Of a stretch of DNA of 40,255 bases, positions 32,001-40,255 are shown one piece after another. Each line of letters opens with the position of its first letter. The stretch's first letter is position 1. The stretch lies in contig CABMIB010000047.1 of the NCBI GenBank assembly GCA_902386135.1, forward strand, positions 1-40,255, given 5' to 3'. This stretch comes from an uncultured archaeon (GTDB lineage Archaea > Halobacteriota > Methanosarcinia > Methanosarcinales > Methanoperedenaceae). The position numbers were made by a program, and so were the translations under genes. Under the pieces are notes generated by a model that saw only the letters and a program-made list of their open reading frames with translations, was not told where the DNA came from and ran no database searches.

Positions 32001-32630
32001 ATGACCGGAACCAGCTTACGGGAGATAGTACACCTTGTAGCTTCTTTACTCGTACTCACAATAGCGTTCACATACCCGAACCTGACCCCTCAGGTGATGC
32101 TGATAGCGGCTTTCGGCGTGGGAACTGGTTTTCTTCTCCATGAGATGGCTCATAAATTTACGGCCCAGAGGTATGGTTACGCCGCGGATTACGAAGCAAG
32201 TCCGCTTGGGCTCATTATGGCGCTCGGGCTCTCATTAGCAACAAACGGAGGCTTTGTATTTGCAGCTCCTGGCGCGGTGATGATCCGCGGTAAAAGGGTT
32301 TATTACAACCCTCTTGAAGACCGCTACTGGGATTCCCATCAAGCCGCAAAGGAGCTTGCATATATTTCAGTTTCCGGCGCGGTCGTGAACCTGGTGCTTG
32401 CCATATCCTTTTTAATAGCTGCATTCTTCGTCGTACCTCATAACCTTGCAAACGCGGATTTAATAATAAGGATTCTAATAAGAAGCGCATTTATCAACGT
32501 GTTCCTTGCATTGTTCAACATGATACCCTTCGGTCCTCTTGACGGTGCAAAAGTCTGGCAATATAAACGTTCATTATGGCTAACGGTAATGATCCCGTCA
32601 ATACTACTGTTCATATTTTTTCCCGCATAA
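32001..32630 (+). CDS. Site-2 protease-like M50 metalloprotease, short form
   Basis: A 209-residue membrane protein. HEMAH at 47-51 is the zinc-binding HExxH helix. NMIPFGPLDGAKVW (173-186) gives the third ligand D181. Five or so hydrophobic segments are present, with a large hydrophilic loop AAPGAVMIRGKRVYYNPLED between them. It resembles the short archaeal/bacterial M50 family without PDZ or cystathionine-beta-synthase domains, distinct from the longer protease at 9985. It ends 63 bases before the SdhB-like gene, which has its own promoter, so it is probably transcribed separately. Confidence 0.9.
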   Translation: MTGTSLREIVHLVASLLVLTIAFTYPNLTPQVMLIAAFGVGTGFLLHEMAHKFTAQRYGYAADYEASPLGLIMALGLSLATNGGFVFAAPGAVMIRGKRVYYNPLEDRYWDSHQAAKELAYISVSGAVVNLVLAISFLIAAFFVVPHNLANADLIIRILIRSAFINVFLALFNMIPFGPLDGAKVWQYKRSLWLTVMIPSILLFIFFPA

Positions 32631-32648
32631 TCCTGCACTACCATGTGC

Positions 32649-32657
32649 TTTATATAA
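32649..32657 (+). promoter_or_regulatory. TATA box of the SdhB/SdhC/flavoprotein operon
   Basis: TTTATATAA at 32649-32657, about 40 bases before the ATG at 32694. It predicts initiation near 32680 and a leader of roughly 15 bases. No comparable element is seen before the two downstream genes, supporting one transcript. Confidence 0.5.
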
Positions 32658-32693
32658 CCAGAAAAAGAAACTATACAGGTAGCGGGTTATATA

Positions 32694-33452
32694 ATGAAGT
32701 TCAGGATTAGAAGGTTTGACGGGGAAAAATCATGGTACGATACCTTCGAGGTAAAGGTCAGGCCCAGGATGTCTGTCCTTGACGGGCTTTTCCAGATACA
32801 GGACGAACTGGACAGTTCTCTTGCGTTCAGGTACTCCTGCCGCGGGGGAGTGTGCGGCTCAAGTTCAATGCTCATCAATAAGAAGCACAGGCTCGCGTGC
32901 CGCACGCAGGTCGCTGAGATCGCAAACGAACAGGTCATAAGCCCGGCTGCATACGGTCCTATCGTAAAACCCCTTGTAAAGACCGGAGATTATATCCTTG
33001 TAGAGCCGCTCCCGAACCTTCCTGTCATCAAAGACCTGATCGTAGACCTCAGGCCTTTCTTCAAACATTATGAGTATATCCACCCGTGGTTCGAAGGCGA
33101 TGATCCAGAGCCCCTTCAAGAAACGCCGATGTCGCAAACTGACATTAAAAAAGTCGACAGGTATGCTGCCTGTATCCTGTGCGGCCTGTGCTATGGCTCA
33201 TGTCCTGTCGCATCCAGGGACAGGGAATATCTCGGTCCTGCGGCGCTTGCAAAAGCCTGGCGTTTCTACGCAGATACACGGAACAAGAACGTTGAAGAGA
33301 TCCTAAAAAGAGTGGACTTGAAGAGGGGCGTATGGGCGTGTGATGAGGTCTACCGCTGCGTCGAAGTGTGCCCCAAACAGGTACCTCCGACAAATGCAAT
33401 CACGCATTTCATGAGAAGGATCATAATGCATAAACTGAAAATAATAAGGTGA
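32694..33452 (+). CDS. Succinate dehydrogenase/fumarate reductase-type iron-sulfur subunit
   Basis: A 252-residue SdhB-like protein. The N-terminal [2Fe-2S] ferredoxin domain has C49, C54 and C69, but the third usual ligand is Ser57 (CGSS instead of CGSC); E. coli SdhB has Asp there, so a functional cluster is still possible. The C-terminal domain has C160, C163, C166, C170 and C216, C222, C226, the seven cysteines for a [4Fe-4S] and a [3Fe-4S] cluster. It lacks the CCG domains of TfrB/HdrB. It should wire electrons between a flavoprotein and membrane heme/quinone. No sdhA lies nearby; the SdhC/D-like gene overlaps its stop. Confidence 0.92.
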   Translation: MKFRIRRFDGEKSWYDTFEVKVRPRMSVLDGLFQIQDELDSSLAFRYSCRGGVCGSSSMLINKKHRLACRTQVAEIANEQVISPAAYGPIVKPLVKTGDYILVEPLPNLPVIKDLIVDLRPFFKHYEYIHPWFEGDDPEPLQETPMSQTDIKKVDRYAACILCGLCYGSCPVASRDREYLGPAALAKAWRFYADTRNKNVEEILKRVDLKRGVWACDEVYRCVEVCPKQVPPTNAITHFMRRIIMHKLKIIR

Positions 33453-33778
33453 CCATGGAGAAAGAAAGGGCATACGGAACAGGGATGTGGGCATGGCTGC
33501 TTCAGCGCATCACAGGATTCCTGCTGGTGATATATCTGTTCATGCACGTCGCATGGGTACACGGGATAAACACGCCATTTAATTTTTTATTCGTCCCGAC
33601 CGCTACAGCGCTCTTCGTCCTGCTTCTGCTCGCTGTTCCTCATGCGCTGAACGGTTTCCGAGTTTTCACACTGGACTTCGGGATAAAAGAAAGAGCGCAG
33701 AGAATATTGTTCTGGGTGCTTATGCTCTTCGGGGTTCTGGTGATCATCCTGGCTTACAGGTCAAGATTTGGTGGGTAA
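33449..33778 (+). CDS. SdhC/SdhD-like heme b membrane subunit
   Basis: A 109-residue protein with three membrane helices (about 14-36, 46-70, 86-103). WLLQRITGFLL matches the SdhC 'S/W-x-x-x-R-x-T/S-G' motif near the quinone site. H33 in the first helix and H65 in HALNGFRVFTLDFG (the 'H-x3-G-x-R...D-F-G' heme motif) are candidate heme ligands. Only one such subunit is encoded, where C-type complexes need two; a homodimer or a distant partner would be required. The GTG at 33449 overlaps the SdhB-like stop by 4 bases; an ATG at 33455 behind AAGGTG is the alternative start. Confidence 0.85.
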   Translation: MTMEKERAYGTGMWAWLLQRITGFLLVIYLFMHVAWVHGINTPFNFLFVPTATALFVLLLLAVPHALNGFRVFTLDFGIKERAQRILFWVLMLFGVLVIILAYRSRFGG

Positions 33779-33781
33779 ATA

Positions 33782-35203
33782 ATGAAAGAGTACGATATGA
33801 TAGTTATAGGGACTGGCTCTTCAATGAACTTTATCAGCCCTATAGCCGAAACACACGTCAAAATAGAGATCGCGATTATAGATAAAGACGAACCAGGCGG
33901 CATATGCCTGACACGGGGATGCATACCCTCCAAAATTTTGCTATACCCCGCTGAACTCGTCCGGGAGATAGGGCGTGCGGCAGAATTCGGAATCGATGTG
34001 GAGTTAAAAAGAATTGATTTTAAAAAAGTAATGGAAAGGATGAGAGGCAAAATCTCAAAAGACATAGACGCGATACGCAGGGGTTTATCAAGCAGCCCGA
34101 ACATTGACTATTACCGGGATGTTGCTGAATTCGTTGAACCCTACAAAATAAAAGTAGGTACTGAGACGATCACTGCAAAGATGATATTCCTCTGCACGGG
34201 TTCAAAACCAATGATACCGCCCGTAAAGGGATTATCCGAAGCTGGGTATCAGACAAGCGATACGGTATTGAAAATGAATGAACTTCCTGGAAGTATCGCC
34301 ATCATGGGAGGCGGGTTCATTGCAGCAGAGTATGCCCATTTTTTCTCAGCCATGGGTTCAAAGGTAACCATCATAGGTCGAAACCCCAGGTTCCTGCCTG
34401 ATGAAGAGCCAGAGATATCGGAACTGGCAAGAAGAGGGATGTCAAAGTATATGGACATCATTACAAATCATGAGATCATCGAGGTACAGGCCGAAGGCGG
34501 AAAGAAAAAGATCATGGCGCAGCAAAGAGGCAGTGAGAAAAACATTGAGCTTATTGCTGATGAAATACTCGTCGCTGCAGGGAGGGCTCCAAATACGGAT
34601 ATACTCCACCCGGAGAAGGGCGGGATAAAAACAGACAGCCAGGGATGGATCGTTGTAAATGAGTATTTTGAGACCTCAAAGCCGAACATCTGGGCTTTCG
34701 GGGATGCGGATGGAAAGTACCTTTTCAAACACGTAGCGAACTATGAATCCCGTGTTGTCTTCTCGAATGCAATTCTCGGGAAGAAGGTCAAGGCTGATTA
34801 TCACGCCGTCCCGTATGCTATTTTCTCATCCCCTGAAATAGCAAGTGTGGGTTTGAAGGAGAAGCAGGCCATAGAAAAATATGGAGAGAAAAACGTTCTC
34901 ATAGGCTTTTCCAGGTACCAGGATACAGCCAAAGGCGAAGCCATGGAAGTGAAGCATTGTTTTGTGAAAGTAATCGTGGAAAGTAATACGAACAGGATTC
35001 TGGGCGCGCATATAATCGGTCCCCATGCGTCTGTCCTTATACAGGAGATCATAAACCTCATGTACACTCCTGAGCAGAGCTTCGCCCCCATCCTTAATGG
35101 AATGCATATCCATCCGTCATTAAGCGAGGTCGTGGAGAAGGCGTTCATTTCGCTTATGCCGCCTGCTCACTATCGACATATCCTGACAGAACACATCTTT
35201 TAA
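33782..35203 (+). CDS. Dihydrolipoamide dehydrogenase-family flavoprotein (Lpd/mycothione reductase-like)
   Basis: A 473-residue FAD/NAD(P) disulfide oxidoreductase. The redox pair is C42/C47 in GGICLTRGCIPSK. The C-terminal dimer partner supplies H444 and E449 in MHIHPSLSE, the catalytic His-Glu dyad, so disulfide chemistry is retained. MGGGFIAAEYA binds NAD(P)H and FGDADG binds FAD. The first fold reads IGTGSSM, lacking the usual third Gly, as in mycothione-reductase-like members. It starts 3 bases after the SdhC/D-like gene, in the slot where sdhA would be expected. It may be the missing E3 for the upstream E1-E2 operon, or a flavin subunit feeding the Fe-S protein. Confidence 0.9.
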   Translation: MKEYDMIVIGTGSSMNFISPIAETHVKIEIAIIDKDEPGGICLTRGCIPSKILLYPAELVREIGRAAEFGIDVELKRIDFKKVMERMRGKISKDIDAIRRGLSSSPNIDYYRDVAEFVEPYKIKVGTETITAKMIFLCTGSKPMIPPVKGLSEAGYQTSDTVLKMNELPGSIAIMGGGFIAAEYAHFFSAMGSKVTIIGRNPRFLPDEEPEISELARRGMSKYMDIITNHEIIEVQAEGGKKKIMAQQRGSEKNIELIADEILVAAGRAPNTDILHPEKGGIKTDSQGWIVVNEYFETSKPNIWAFGDADGKYLFKHVANYESRVVFSNAILGKKVKADYHAVPYAIFSSPEIASVGLKEKQAIEKYGEKNVLIGFSRYQDTAKGEAMEVKHCFVKVIVESNTNRILGAHIIGPHASVLIQEIINLMYTPEQSFAPILNGMHIHPSLSEVVEKAFISLMPPAHYRHILTEHIF

Positions 35204-35259
35204 TTTGGATTATACTATTAGAGTAATTATATATTCCCTGAAAACATTACCCAGTATAA

Positions 35260-36333
35260 ATGCCGAACACTCAAGCCTCAGACGGAGTATCAACTTTAAT
35301 AAAACATAAATGGACTATTGCGGTGGCATTTATTATCTTTCTGACAGCCATCACATTCATGTATATTATTCTCCCGCTGCTGGATGGCATAATCATGGGG
35401 ATAGTCCTTGCATATGTCGCAAGACCGCTTAAACGCTTTTTCGACAGGCGCATCCCACGGTTATCCCCTTATATCGCCACAGGTGCTATTGTTATCCCTA
35501 TTTTCCTTATTATCGGGCTGGGTATCATCGAGATTTTCAACTATTTGCTCTGGGCGATAAAGAACCAGGATTATGTGACCGGGGTTTTAATGAGCCTTGT
35601 GGGAAGACTTGACCTGCCTGAATTTGCACGCACTAAGACCATAGATATTATTTCGAACTTCGCTTCATACCTATTGCCGATAATACAGCAATTGCCTGTT
35701 GGAAAAATCGGTTACACTCTTGTACTTTTTGCAATTAACATACTGATCGCGGTCGTACTCTGCTTTTACCTGCTGGTCGACGGCGGCAGGCTTGTTGATA
35801 AAGCCATAGACATAACTCCCGGTGAAGTAAAGGATTTCTCCCGGAAATTCATAAAACACTTTGACGGCATTCTTTCCGCATTATTCATAGGAAATTTCTA
35901 CAGTGCAATTGCTACCGGACTTCTTTCATTGATCGTTTTCTGGGCATTCGGTTTTACTAATGTTCTTGCGCTTTCCGCCCTGATGCTCATTGCCGCCATA
36001 GTCCCGTTCCTTGCAGGCTGGATGGTGGTTATACCGCTTGTTATCTATAGATACATTGAATTGGGAAGCGAGAGTGCGACTATTTTTTTTATAGTTTCTT
36101 TACTTGTGGTAATAATCCCTCCTGAACTCCTGATAAGACCGTATATTATCAACTTTCAATCGAACATACACCCGATGCTGATTATCATAGCTTTTATCGG
36201 GGGCGGTCTTGTCGGTGGGATTGCAGGGTTCTTCATAGCCCCTATCCTGCTCGGGGCGATTGTTGCAGCGTACAGGGCGAATGCGGAGTTGAGAACGGAA
36301 GCACTTAAAGCTGCACCTCCTTGTACTCCCTAA
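35260..36333 (+). CDS. AI-2E family (PerM-type) permease
   Basis: A 357-residue membrane protein with about eight hydrophobic segments in the AI-2E/UPF0118 pattern: two N-terminal segments (FTYIILPLLDGIIMGIVLAY region), then ARPLKRFFDRR, a long amphipathic part, and the C-terminal group with GFTNVLALSALMLIAAIVPF, IIPPELLIRPYII, and GGIAGFFIAPILLGAIVAAY. Family members include a Na+/H+ antiporter and autoinducer exporters; substrate here is unknown. GTAATTATATATTCC ~30-40 bases before the ATG is a TATA-like promoter. It ends convergent to ileS with 170 bases between. Confidence 0.9.
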   Translation: MPNTQASDGVSTLIKHKWTIAVAFIIFLTAITFMYIILPLLDGIIMGIVLAYVARPLKRFFDRRIPRLSPYIATGAIVIPIFLIIGLGIIEIFNYLLWAIKNQDYVTGVLMSLVGRLDLPEFARTKTIDIISNFASYLLPIIQQLPVGKIGYTLVLFAINILIAVVLCFYLLVDGGRLVDKAIDITPGEVKDFSRKFIKHFDGILSALFIGNFYSAIATGLLSLIVFWAFGFTNVLALSALMLIAAIVPFLAGWMVVIPLVIYRYIELGSESATIFFIVSLLVVIIPPELLIRPYIINFQSNIHPMLIIIAFIGGGLVGGIAGFFIAPILLGAIVAAYRANAELRTEALKAAPPCTP

Positions 36334-36503
36334 CTATAAATCAACTAAAAGCTATTTTTAAGTTAGTGAGTAAGTCCTTCTTGAAAAGAGTGAGGCTGCC
36401 TTGGGGCAGGTGGGATGAAGTAAGGAAGGGATCACATTTATCCTTATTTTATTTTTTCTCAGAAAATCGAGTATTAATTCAGGATACATCTGACTGGAAG
36501 TTT
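36334..36503. terminator. Convergent 3' region between AI-2E permease and ileS
   Basis: Contains the small stem CTGCC-TTGG-GGCAG near 36398-36411 and, further on, the T-rich plus-strand stretch CCTTATTTTATTTTTTCTC (about 36441-36459), a good archaeal termination signal for the permease gene. No gene is visible here. Confidence 0.4.
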
Positions 36504-39500
36504 TTACTGCCGTATCCTCGCTATCCCCATCTTCATCTTGATATCCTCAACATTCCAGTCCTTAACAAGATCGCCTTCGACTTTAACATCCGTACCTATC
36601 GAAAGCGACTTTGCCCGCACCTCGCCCGCGATGAAATCCCTCAATTCAGATACAAGCTCAGCTACTTGGGAATCCTTTATCTCCACCGATGCTTCTATCT
36701 CCTCTTCCACGGCAAGGTCTAATTCCTTTCTCATATCCTGTATCCTTCGGATGACCTCACGCGCATAACCTTCGGATTCTATCTCCCGCGTGAGTTCGGT
36801 ATCGACATAAACATCCCCGACCGAGAAGCTTGCCTGGGCAATGGCAGGCGGGATCACTTCCTTGAAAGTGACCATATCCCTGCTTATGGTCCAGTTATTG
36901 AGTCCAAAGCTGCCTGTTTCTTCGATCGCTTTCTTTATTTCCCTGCCGTCGGCTTTCTTTAATTCGGCGATCACTTTGCCCGCATCTTTCTTAAAGGCCG
37001 GGCCAAGAGCGGCATGGACTGGCAGTACTTCTACACCAAGTTCTTTCCAGGCCTCGCCTGCTGGAAGCAATACGATCTCCCTGGCATTTGTCTGCTCTTT
37101 TAACACAGATTCAAGGCTTGCAACTGCTGCGGCGACCTCATCTTTTTTCGGCGCCACGATGATCCTTTTAACAGGCCATCTCAGCTTGCGCTTTAACTTT
37201 TGCCGGGCATTGGATGATGCCTCAACGATCTCCCTGATTATATTCATCCTTGCCTCAAGCTCTGTATCTATGAACTCCTCCCTTGGTTTTACCCAGTCGC
37301 ACAGGTGAATTGATTCCGGCGCATCTACATCGACGTTGCGCACAAGGTTCTGGTACATCTCTTCGGAGATATGGGGCGCAAAAGGCGCTATGAGCTTTGT
37401 GACCGTGACAAGTGTTTCATACAGGGTATAATAAGCAGCAAGCTTATCCGGATCGTTCGCTTCGCGCCACGTCCTTGGTCTTATGAGCTGGATATACCAG
37501 CGCGAGAGGTCTTCGAGGATGAACTCGGATATCGGGCGTGTGGCTTTGTGGAGGTTGTATTCCGCTATCTCCGCATCTACCTGTTTTATGAGCGACTGCA
37601 CACGCGAGAGGATCCATTTGTCTTCAAGACGTAACGGCAACTCTGTTACTTTGCCTGCAAGCGGATTGAACTTATCAAGTATCATATACGGCAGCGGGAA
37701 GCGGTAGACATTCCAGAGGATGTTCAGCATCCTGTGTACATTCCCGACCTCATCCCAGCTAAACTTCAGGTCATCCCACGGAGCGTTCTGCGAAAGGACG
37801 TATAAGCGAAGGGATTCTGCGCCGTATTTTGCGATCACCTCTTCAGGCGATACGACATTGCCGAGGCTCTTTGACATCTTCTTGCCTTCGGTATCAAGAG
37901 TAAAACCGTGCATCAGCACGCTCTTGTACGGCGCTTTCCCGAAAGAGACCATGCTTGCGCCAAGCTGTGAATAGAACCAGCCCCGCGTCTGGTCATGACC
38001 TTCGGTGATGAAATCCGCAGGCCACCATTCCTTTATAGTTTTGTCATCGCGCGGGAAGTTCAGCGTAGCCCACGATGCCACGGCAGAGTCAAACCACACG
38101 TCGAACACGTCCGGGACCCGGTTCATCTTTCCTCCGCATTTGCATTTGATATGGATATTATCCACATTCGGCCTGTGGAGGTCTTCCAGTTTCGGGACCC
38201 CTGAGCGGCTGCTGAGTTCATCCATGCTTCCCATGACCTCGATCTCTTCGCAGGATTCGCACACCCATACGGGGATAGGGATTCCCCAGTACCTTTGGCG
38301 CGATATGCACCAGTCGCGCGAGCCTGCTATCCAGTCAGCAAAGCGGGCAGAACCTGCCCAGTCAGGATACCATTTGACTTTTTTGATCTCTTCAAGCATT
38401 TTTTGCTTGATGTCGGTCACTCGCAGGAACCACTGCTCAGTCGCAAGGTAGATTATCGGGGTCTTGCATCTCCAGCAGTGACCGTACCTGTGTGTGATCT
38501 TGCCGCTCGCCAGGAGCAGGTTTTTTCCTGCCAGGTCATCAAGTACGACTTTATTGGCATCCCTGACGTACATCCCTTTGTACTCTCCGGCTTCTTCGGT
38601 GTACCTGCCGTCGGGTCCGACAGGGCAAAATATCGGAAGATTGTTCTTTATTCCCAGCTCGAAGTCGTCAATGCCATGACCCGGCGCAATGTGAACGCAT
38701 CCTGTGTTCTCTGCAGTGACGAAATCCGCCATGTAAACATTATGCGGAAAATCTTTTTGCTTTGGTACTTTATCGTTAAGTGGGTGCAGGTATTCGATGC
38801 GCACATCCTCACCGAGCATGGTATCAAGTATTTCATAATCCTTATACTTTCCCTGTTTCAGGACATTCTCCATAAGCTGAGCTGCCATTATCAGTATCTC
38901 TTCTTTCCCGTCCTTGACAGCCCTGACTTTTACATACTCAAAAGACGGATGCACAGCAACTGCAATATTAGCCGGGATCGTCCAGGGCGTAGTAGTCCAT
39001 ATCACTATGAAGGTGTTTTCCTCATCTACAAGCGGGAATTTTATATATACCGAAGGGTCGGTCTCATCTGCATATTCAACCTCCGAGTCGGCGATAGCGG
39101 TCTCACACCGGGGACACCAGTTCACGACCCGCAATCCCTTCTCAAGAAGATTTTTTTGATGCGCCTGTTTCAGCGTCCACCATGCAGCTTCTATGTATTC
39201 ATCGCGCAGCGTCATGTACGGGTCTTTCCAGTTAAGCCATACCCCCAGGTTCTTGAACTGGAGCGTCATCTCATCGCGGTGGGTTAACGCGAATTCCTTG
39301 CATTTAGCCACGAAATTACCCACACCGTATTTTTCGATATCCTTTTTCGATTTGAATCCGAGGACTCCTTCCACCTTCACCTCGATTGGGAGCCCGTGCA
39401 TATCCCATCCGGCGCGCTCAAGGATATGATAGCCGTTCATTGACCTGTAGCGCAGTACCGAGTCCTTGATAATCTTGTTCCAGGCTGTTCCCAGGTGGAT

Positions 39501-39656
39501 CCTGCCTGTGGTGTAGGGCGGCCCGTCTACGAAAAAGAACTTCTTTCCGTTCTTCCTGGATTCCCTTACGCGTGAATAAGCGTCCATATCCTCCCAGAAT
39601 TTCTGGATATTCTGCTCTATGACTTTTGCATTGTACTGCGAAGCCTCTTTTAACAT
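36504..39656 (-). CDS. ileS: Isoleucine--tRNA ligase
   Basis: A 1050-residue class I aminoacyl-tRNA synthetase. The HIGH motif reads HLGT (54-57, in [12 protein letters not shown]) and the KMSKS loop is at 593-597 (KKMSKSLGN). The CP1 editing domain includes [19 protein letters not shown] and the GHGIDDF catalytic stretch. Zinc-type cysteine pairs occur (CPRC, CWRC, CESC), and CKCGG is also present. The archaeal/eukaryotic C-terminal extension is complete. I set the start at the ATG at 39656 because GGAGAT lies ~9 bases before it and the family begins here; an upstream in-frame ATG at 39770 would add 38 unrelated residues. TATA-like CATTATATTTTT lies at ~39720-39730 (minus). Confidence 0.97.
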   Translation of the reverse strand: MLKEASQYNAKVIEQNIQKFWEDMDAYSRVRESRKNGKKFFFVDGPPYTTGRIHLGTAWNKIIKDSVLRYRSMNGYHILERAGWDMHGLPIEVKVEGVLGFKSKKDIEKYGVGNFVAKCKEFALTHRDEMTLQFKNLGVWLNWKDPYMTLRDEYIEAAWWTLKQAHQKNLLEKGLRVVNWCPRCETAIADSEVEYADETDPSVYIKFPLVDEENTFIVIWTTTPWTIPANIAVAVHPSFEYVKVRAVKDGKEEILIMAAQLMENVLKQGKYKDYEILDTMLGEDVRIEYLHPLNDKVPKQKDFPHNVYMADFVTAENTGCVHIAPGHGIDDFELGIKNNLPIFCPVGPDGRYTEEAGEYKGMYVRDANKVVLDDLAGKNLLLASGKITHRYGHCWRCKTPIIYLATEQWFLRVTDIKQKMLEEIKKVKWYPDWAGSARFADWIAGSRDWCISRQRYWGIPIPVWVCESCEEIEVMGSMDELSSRSGVPKLEDLHRPNVDNIHIKCKCGGKMNRVPDVFDVWFDSAVASWATLNFPRDDKTIKEWWPADFITEGHDQTRGWFYSQLGASMVSFGKAPYKSVLMHGFTLDTEGKKMSKSLGNVVSPEEVIAKYGAESLRLYVLSQNAPWDDLKFSWDEVGNVHRMLNILWNVYRFPLPYMILDKFNPLAGKVTELPLRLEDKWILSRVQSLIKQVDAEIAEYNLHKATRPISEFILEDLSRWYIQLIRPRTWREANDPDKLAAYYTLYETLVTVTKLIAPFAPHISEEMYQNLVRNVDVDAPESIHLCDWVKPREEFIDTELEARMNIIREIVEASSNARQKLKRKLRWPVKRIIVAPKKDEVAAAVASLESVLKEQTNAREIVLLPAGEAWKELGVEVLPVHAALGPAFKKDAGKVIAELKKADGREIKKAIEETGSFGLNNWTISRDMVTFKEVIPPAIAQASFSVGDVYVDTELTREIESEGYAREVIRRIQDMRKELDLAVEEEIEASVEIKDSQVAELVSELRDFIAGEVRAKSLSIGTDVKVEGDLVKDWNVEDIKMKMGIARIRQ

Positions 39657-39819
39657 AAAATAATCTCCAAAGAATTGGGGGTAGTAAGGCGATAATGCAA
39701 TTAAAAGGTTATGGTTTGAAAAATATAATGGGGTGCTCTGCATTCTAGGATTGAGAGGTAAAAATAACAAAAGAGTTAATAAGCCGTACGTGTAAGATGT
39801 TGATTTACAGATGGTTAAT

Positions 39820-40050
39820 ATGGATGCGAAAGAAGCAACAATAATAGTTAAAGATTATTTCACAAATATTAAAAAAATCAAATTTATGTTCGAAGTTAGA
39901 AGTGTCGAAAAAAAATCTGAAATACTCTCTGATGATACTTGGATAGTTAAATGTGATATCCAAAATGTCTTTGAAGAAGAACCAATATCATATGAGGTGG
40001 CAGTAGCAGATCAGACTGGGGACATTCTTTATGTCAAAGAAATTACATGA
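39820..40050 (+). CDS. Small hypothetical protein overlapping a PIN-domain gene
   Basis: A 76-residue protein (79 from the ATG at 39811) with a predicted helix followed by antiparallel strands: [15 protein letters not shown], then [26 protein letters not shown] and [20 protein letters not shown]. The strand pattern resembles PepSY/GvpO-like small folds where an enzyme-type Trp-x-V strand precedes 'YEV...G.i..v'. It is not a recognisable DNA-binding antitoxin. Its stop overlaps the PIN gene start by 20 bases, so the two are translated together. The ATG at 39820 (MDAKEA) is my preferred start; no clear Shine-Dalgarno distinguishes the two. Confidence 0.6.
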   Translation: MDAKEATIIVKDYFTNIKKIKFMFEVRSVEKKSEILSDDTWIVKCDIQNVFEEEPISYEVAVADQTGDILYVKEIT

Positions 40051-40255
40051 TAGAAATAAGGTAATAGTCATAGATACCAGCCCATTATTATTACTTCTGA
40101 TGGGTTTATATGATAAAAGTGCTATAAATGGTTTCAAAAGGCTTTCAGAATATGACTCTGATGACCACGATTTACTCTGTCAATTTGTTGCAAAAAGGAA
40201 AATTATAGTCACTCCACAAGTTTTATCCGAAGTATCAAATTTTGCGGATCAATTA
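40031..40255 (+). CDS. PIN-domain protein, N-terminal part (gene cut by window end)
   Basis: The frame opens with ATG at 40031 and runs off the window, giving 75 visible residues. VIVIDTSPLLLLLMGLY has the first conserved PIN acidic residue (D in VIDTS), which binds metal. ITPQ-like VTPQVLSEVSNFADQL supplies the second conserved acid (E in LSEV) at the usual spacing. PIN domains are metal-dependent ribonucleases, often VapC toxins. The first gene of the pair overlaps its start, as in toxin-antitoxin modules, but the partner does not look like a known antitoxin. The last conserved acids lie outside the window. Confidence 0.75.
   Translation, partial: MSKKLHDRNKVIVIDTSPLLLLLMGLYDKSAINGFKRLSEYDSDDHDLLCQFVAKRKIIVTPQVLSEVSNFADQL

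Noticed and set aside
38295-39287. A 330-codon open frame on the plus strand
   Set aside because: Lies wholly antisense to ileS; its translation is low-complexity and without domains, and such frames are common opposite long GC-biased genes.
39657-39810. A T-box or other leader element upstream of ileS
   Set aside because: The 154-base region shows only a TATA-like site and a Shine-Dalgarno; no T-box motif, and T-boxes are not expected in Archaea.

Overview
The window is archaeal chromosomal DNA, very probably from a methanogen- or ANME-related member of the Halobacteriota (Methanosarcinales-like). I favour a Methanoperedens-type genome on gene content and mid-range GC, but the sequence does not prove the genus. 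Support for Archaea: the archaeal mevalonate-entry trio (HMG-CoA synthase, thiolase, Zn-ribbon/OB protein), archaeal-type GlyRS and IleRS, a stand-alone TRAM protein, a CxxC-x17-CxxC mini zinc protein, AT-rich TATA boxes about 25-30 nt before several starts, and a tRNA-Pro without encoded CCA.

Layout. 1-5.3 kb: the tail of a large membrane protein (DUF2298/YYY type), quinolinate synthase, an alpha/beta hydrolase, a very AT-rich orphan membrane protein with a sequon-rich external stalk, and a methyltransferase. A short dispersed repeat occurs in two of the gaps. 5.4-9.9 kb (mostly minus strand): CxxC zinc protein, TRAM protein, a BaiN-like flavoprotein with Maf pyrophosphatase, then a tight five-gene sulfur-relay operon (ThiF/MoeB-like E1, TusA, and DsrE-, DsrF- and DsrH-like proteins). 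10-14.7 kb: a site-2 protease and the mevalonate-entry operon headed by an XRE-type regulator with a palindrome in front of it. 14.8-19.3 kb: tRNA-Pro(GGG), a GXGXG-repeat protein, a DUF6159-like membrane protein, a winged-helix regulator, glyS and a polyprenol/dolichol-kinase-like enzyme.

19.3-24.4 kb: a TetR-controlled MacB-like ABC export cassette ending in a truncated ABC-2 permease remnant. It is flanked on both sides by arrays of an ~20-bp-period repeat (core GCACCTAAAGTC). 24.4-26.2 kb: a 59-aa small protein, lumazine synthase and a second GXGXG protein. 26.2-29.7 kb: a complete E1alpha-E1beta-E2 2-oxoacid (pyruvate-type) dehydrogenase operon. 29.7-36.3 kb: flavodoxin-like protein, DUF1059 mini protein, an exported chagasin-like protein, small membrane proteins, a second site-2 protease, then an unusual three-gene unit: SdhB-like Fe-S subunit, one SdhC/D-like heme membrane subunit, and a dihydrolipoamide-dehydrogenase-family flavoprotein in place of SdhA. 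An AI-2E-family permease follows. 36.5-40.3 kb: ileS on the minus strand, and a small protein overlapping a PIN-domain gene cut by the window end.

The best candidates for undescribed biology are the SdhB/SdhC/Lpd-family unit, which may link dihydrolipoamide or NAD(P)H oxidation to the membrane quinone or methanophenazine pool and lies just downstream of an E3-less 2-oxoacid dehydrogenase operon; the DsrEFH-TusA-E1 sulfur operon; and the repeat arrays bracketing the ABC cassette. All functions are read from motifs by eye; no database search was run.
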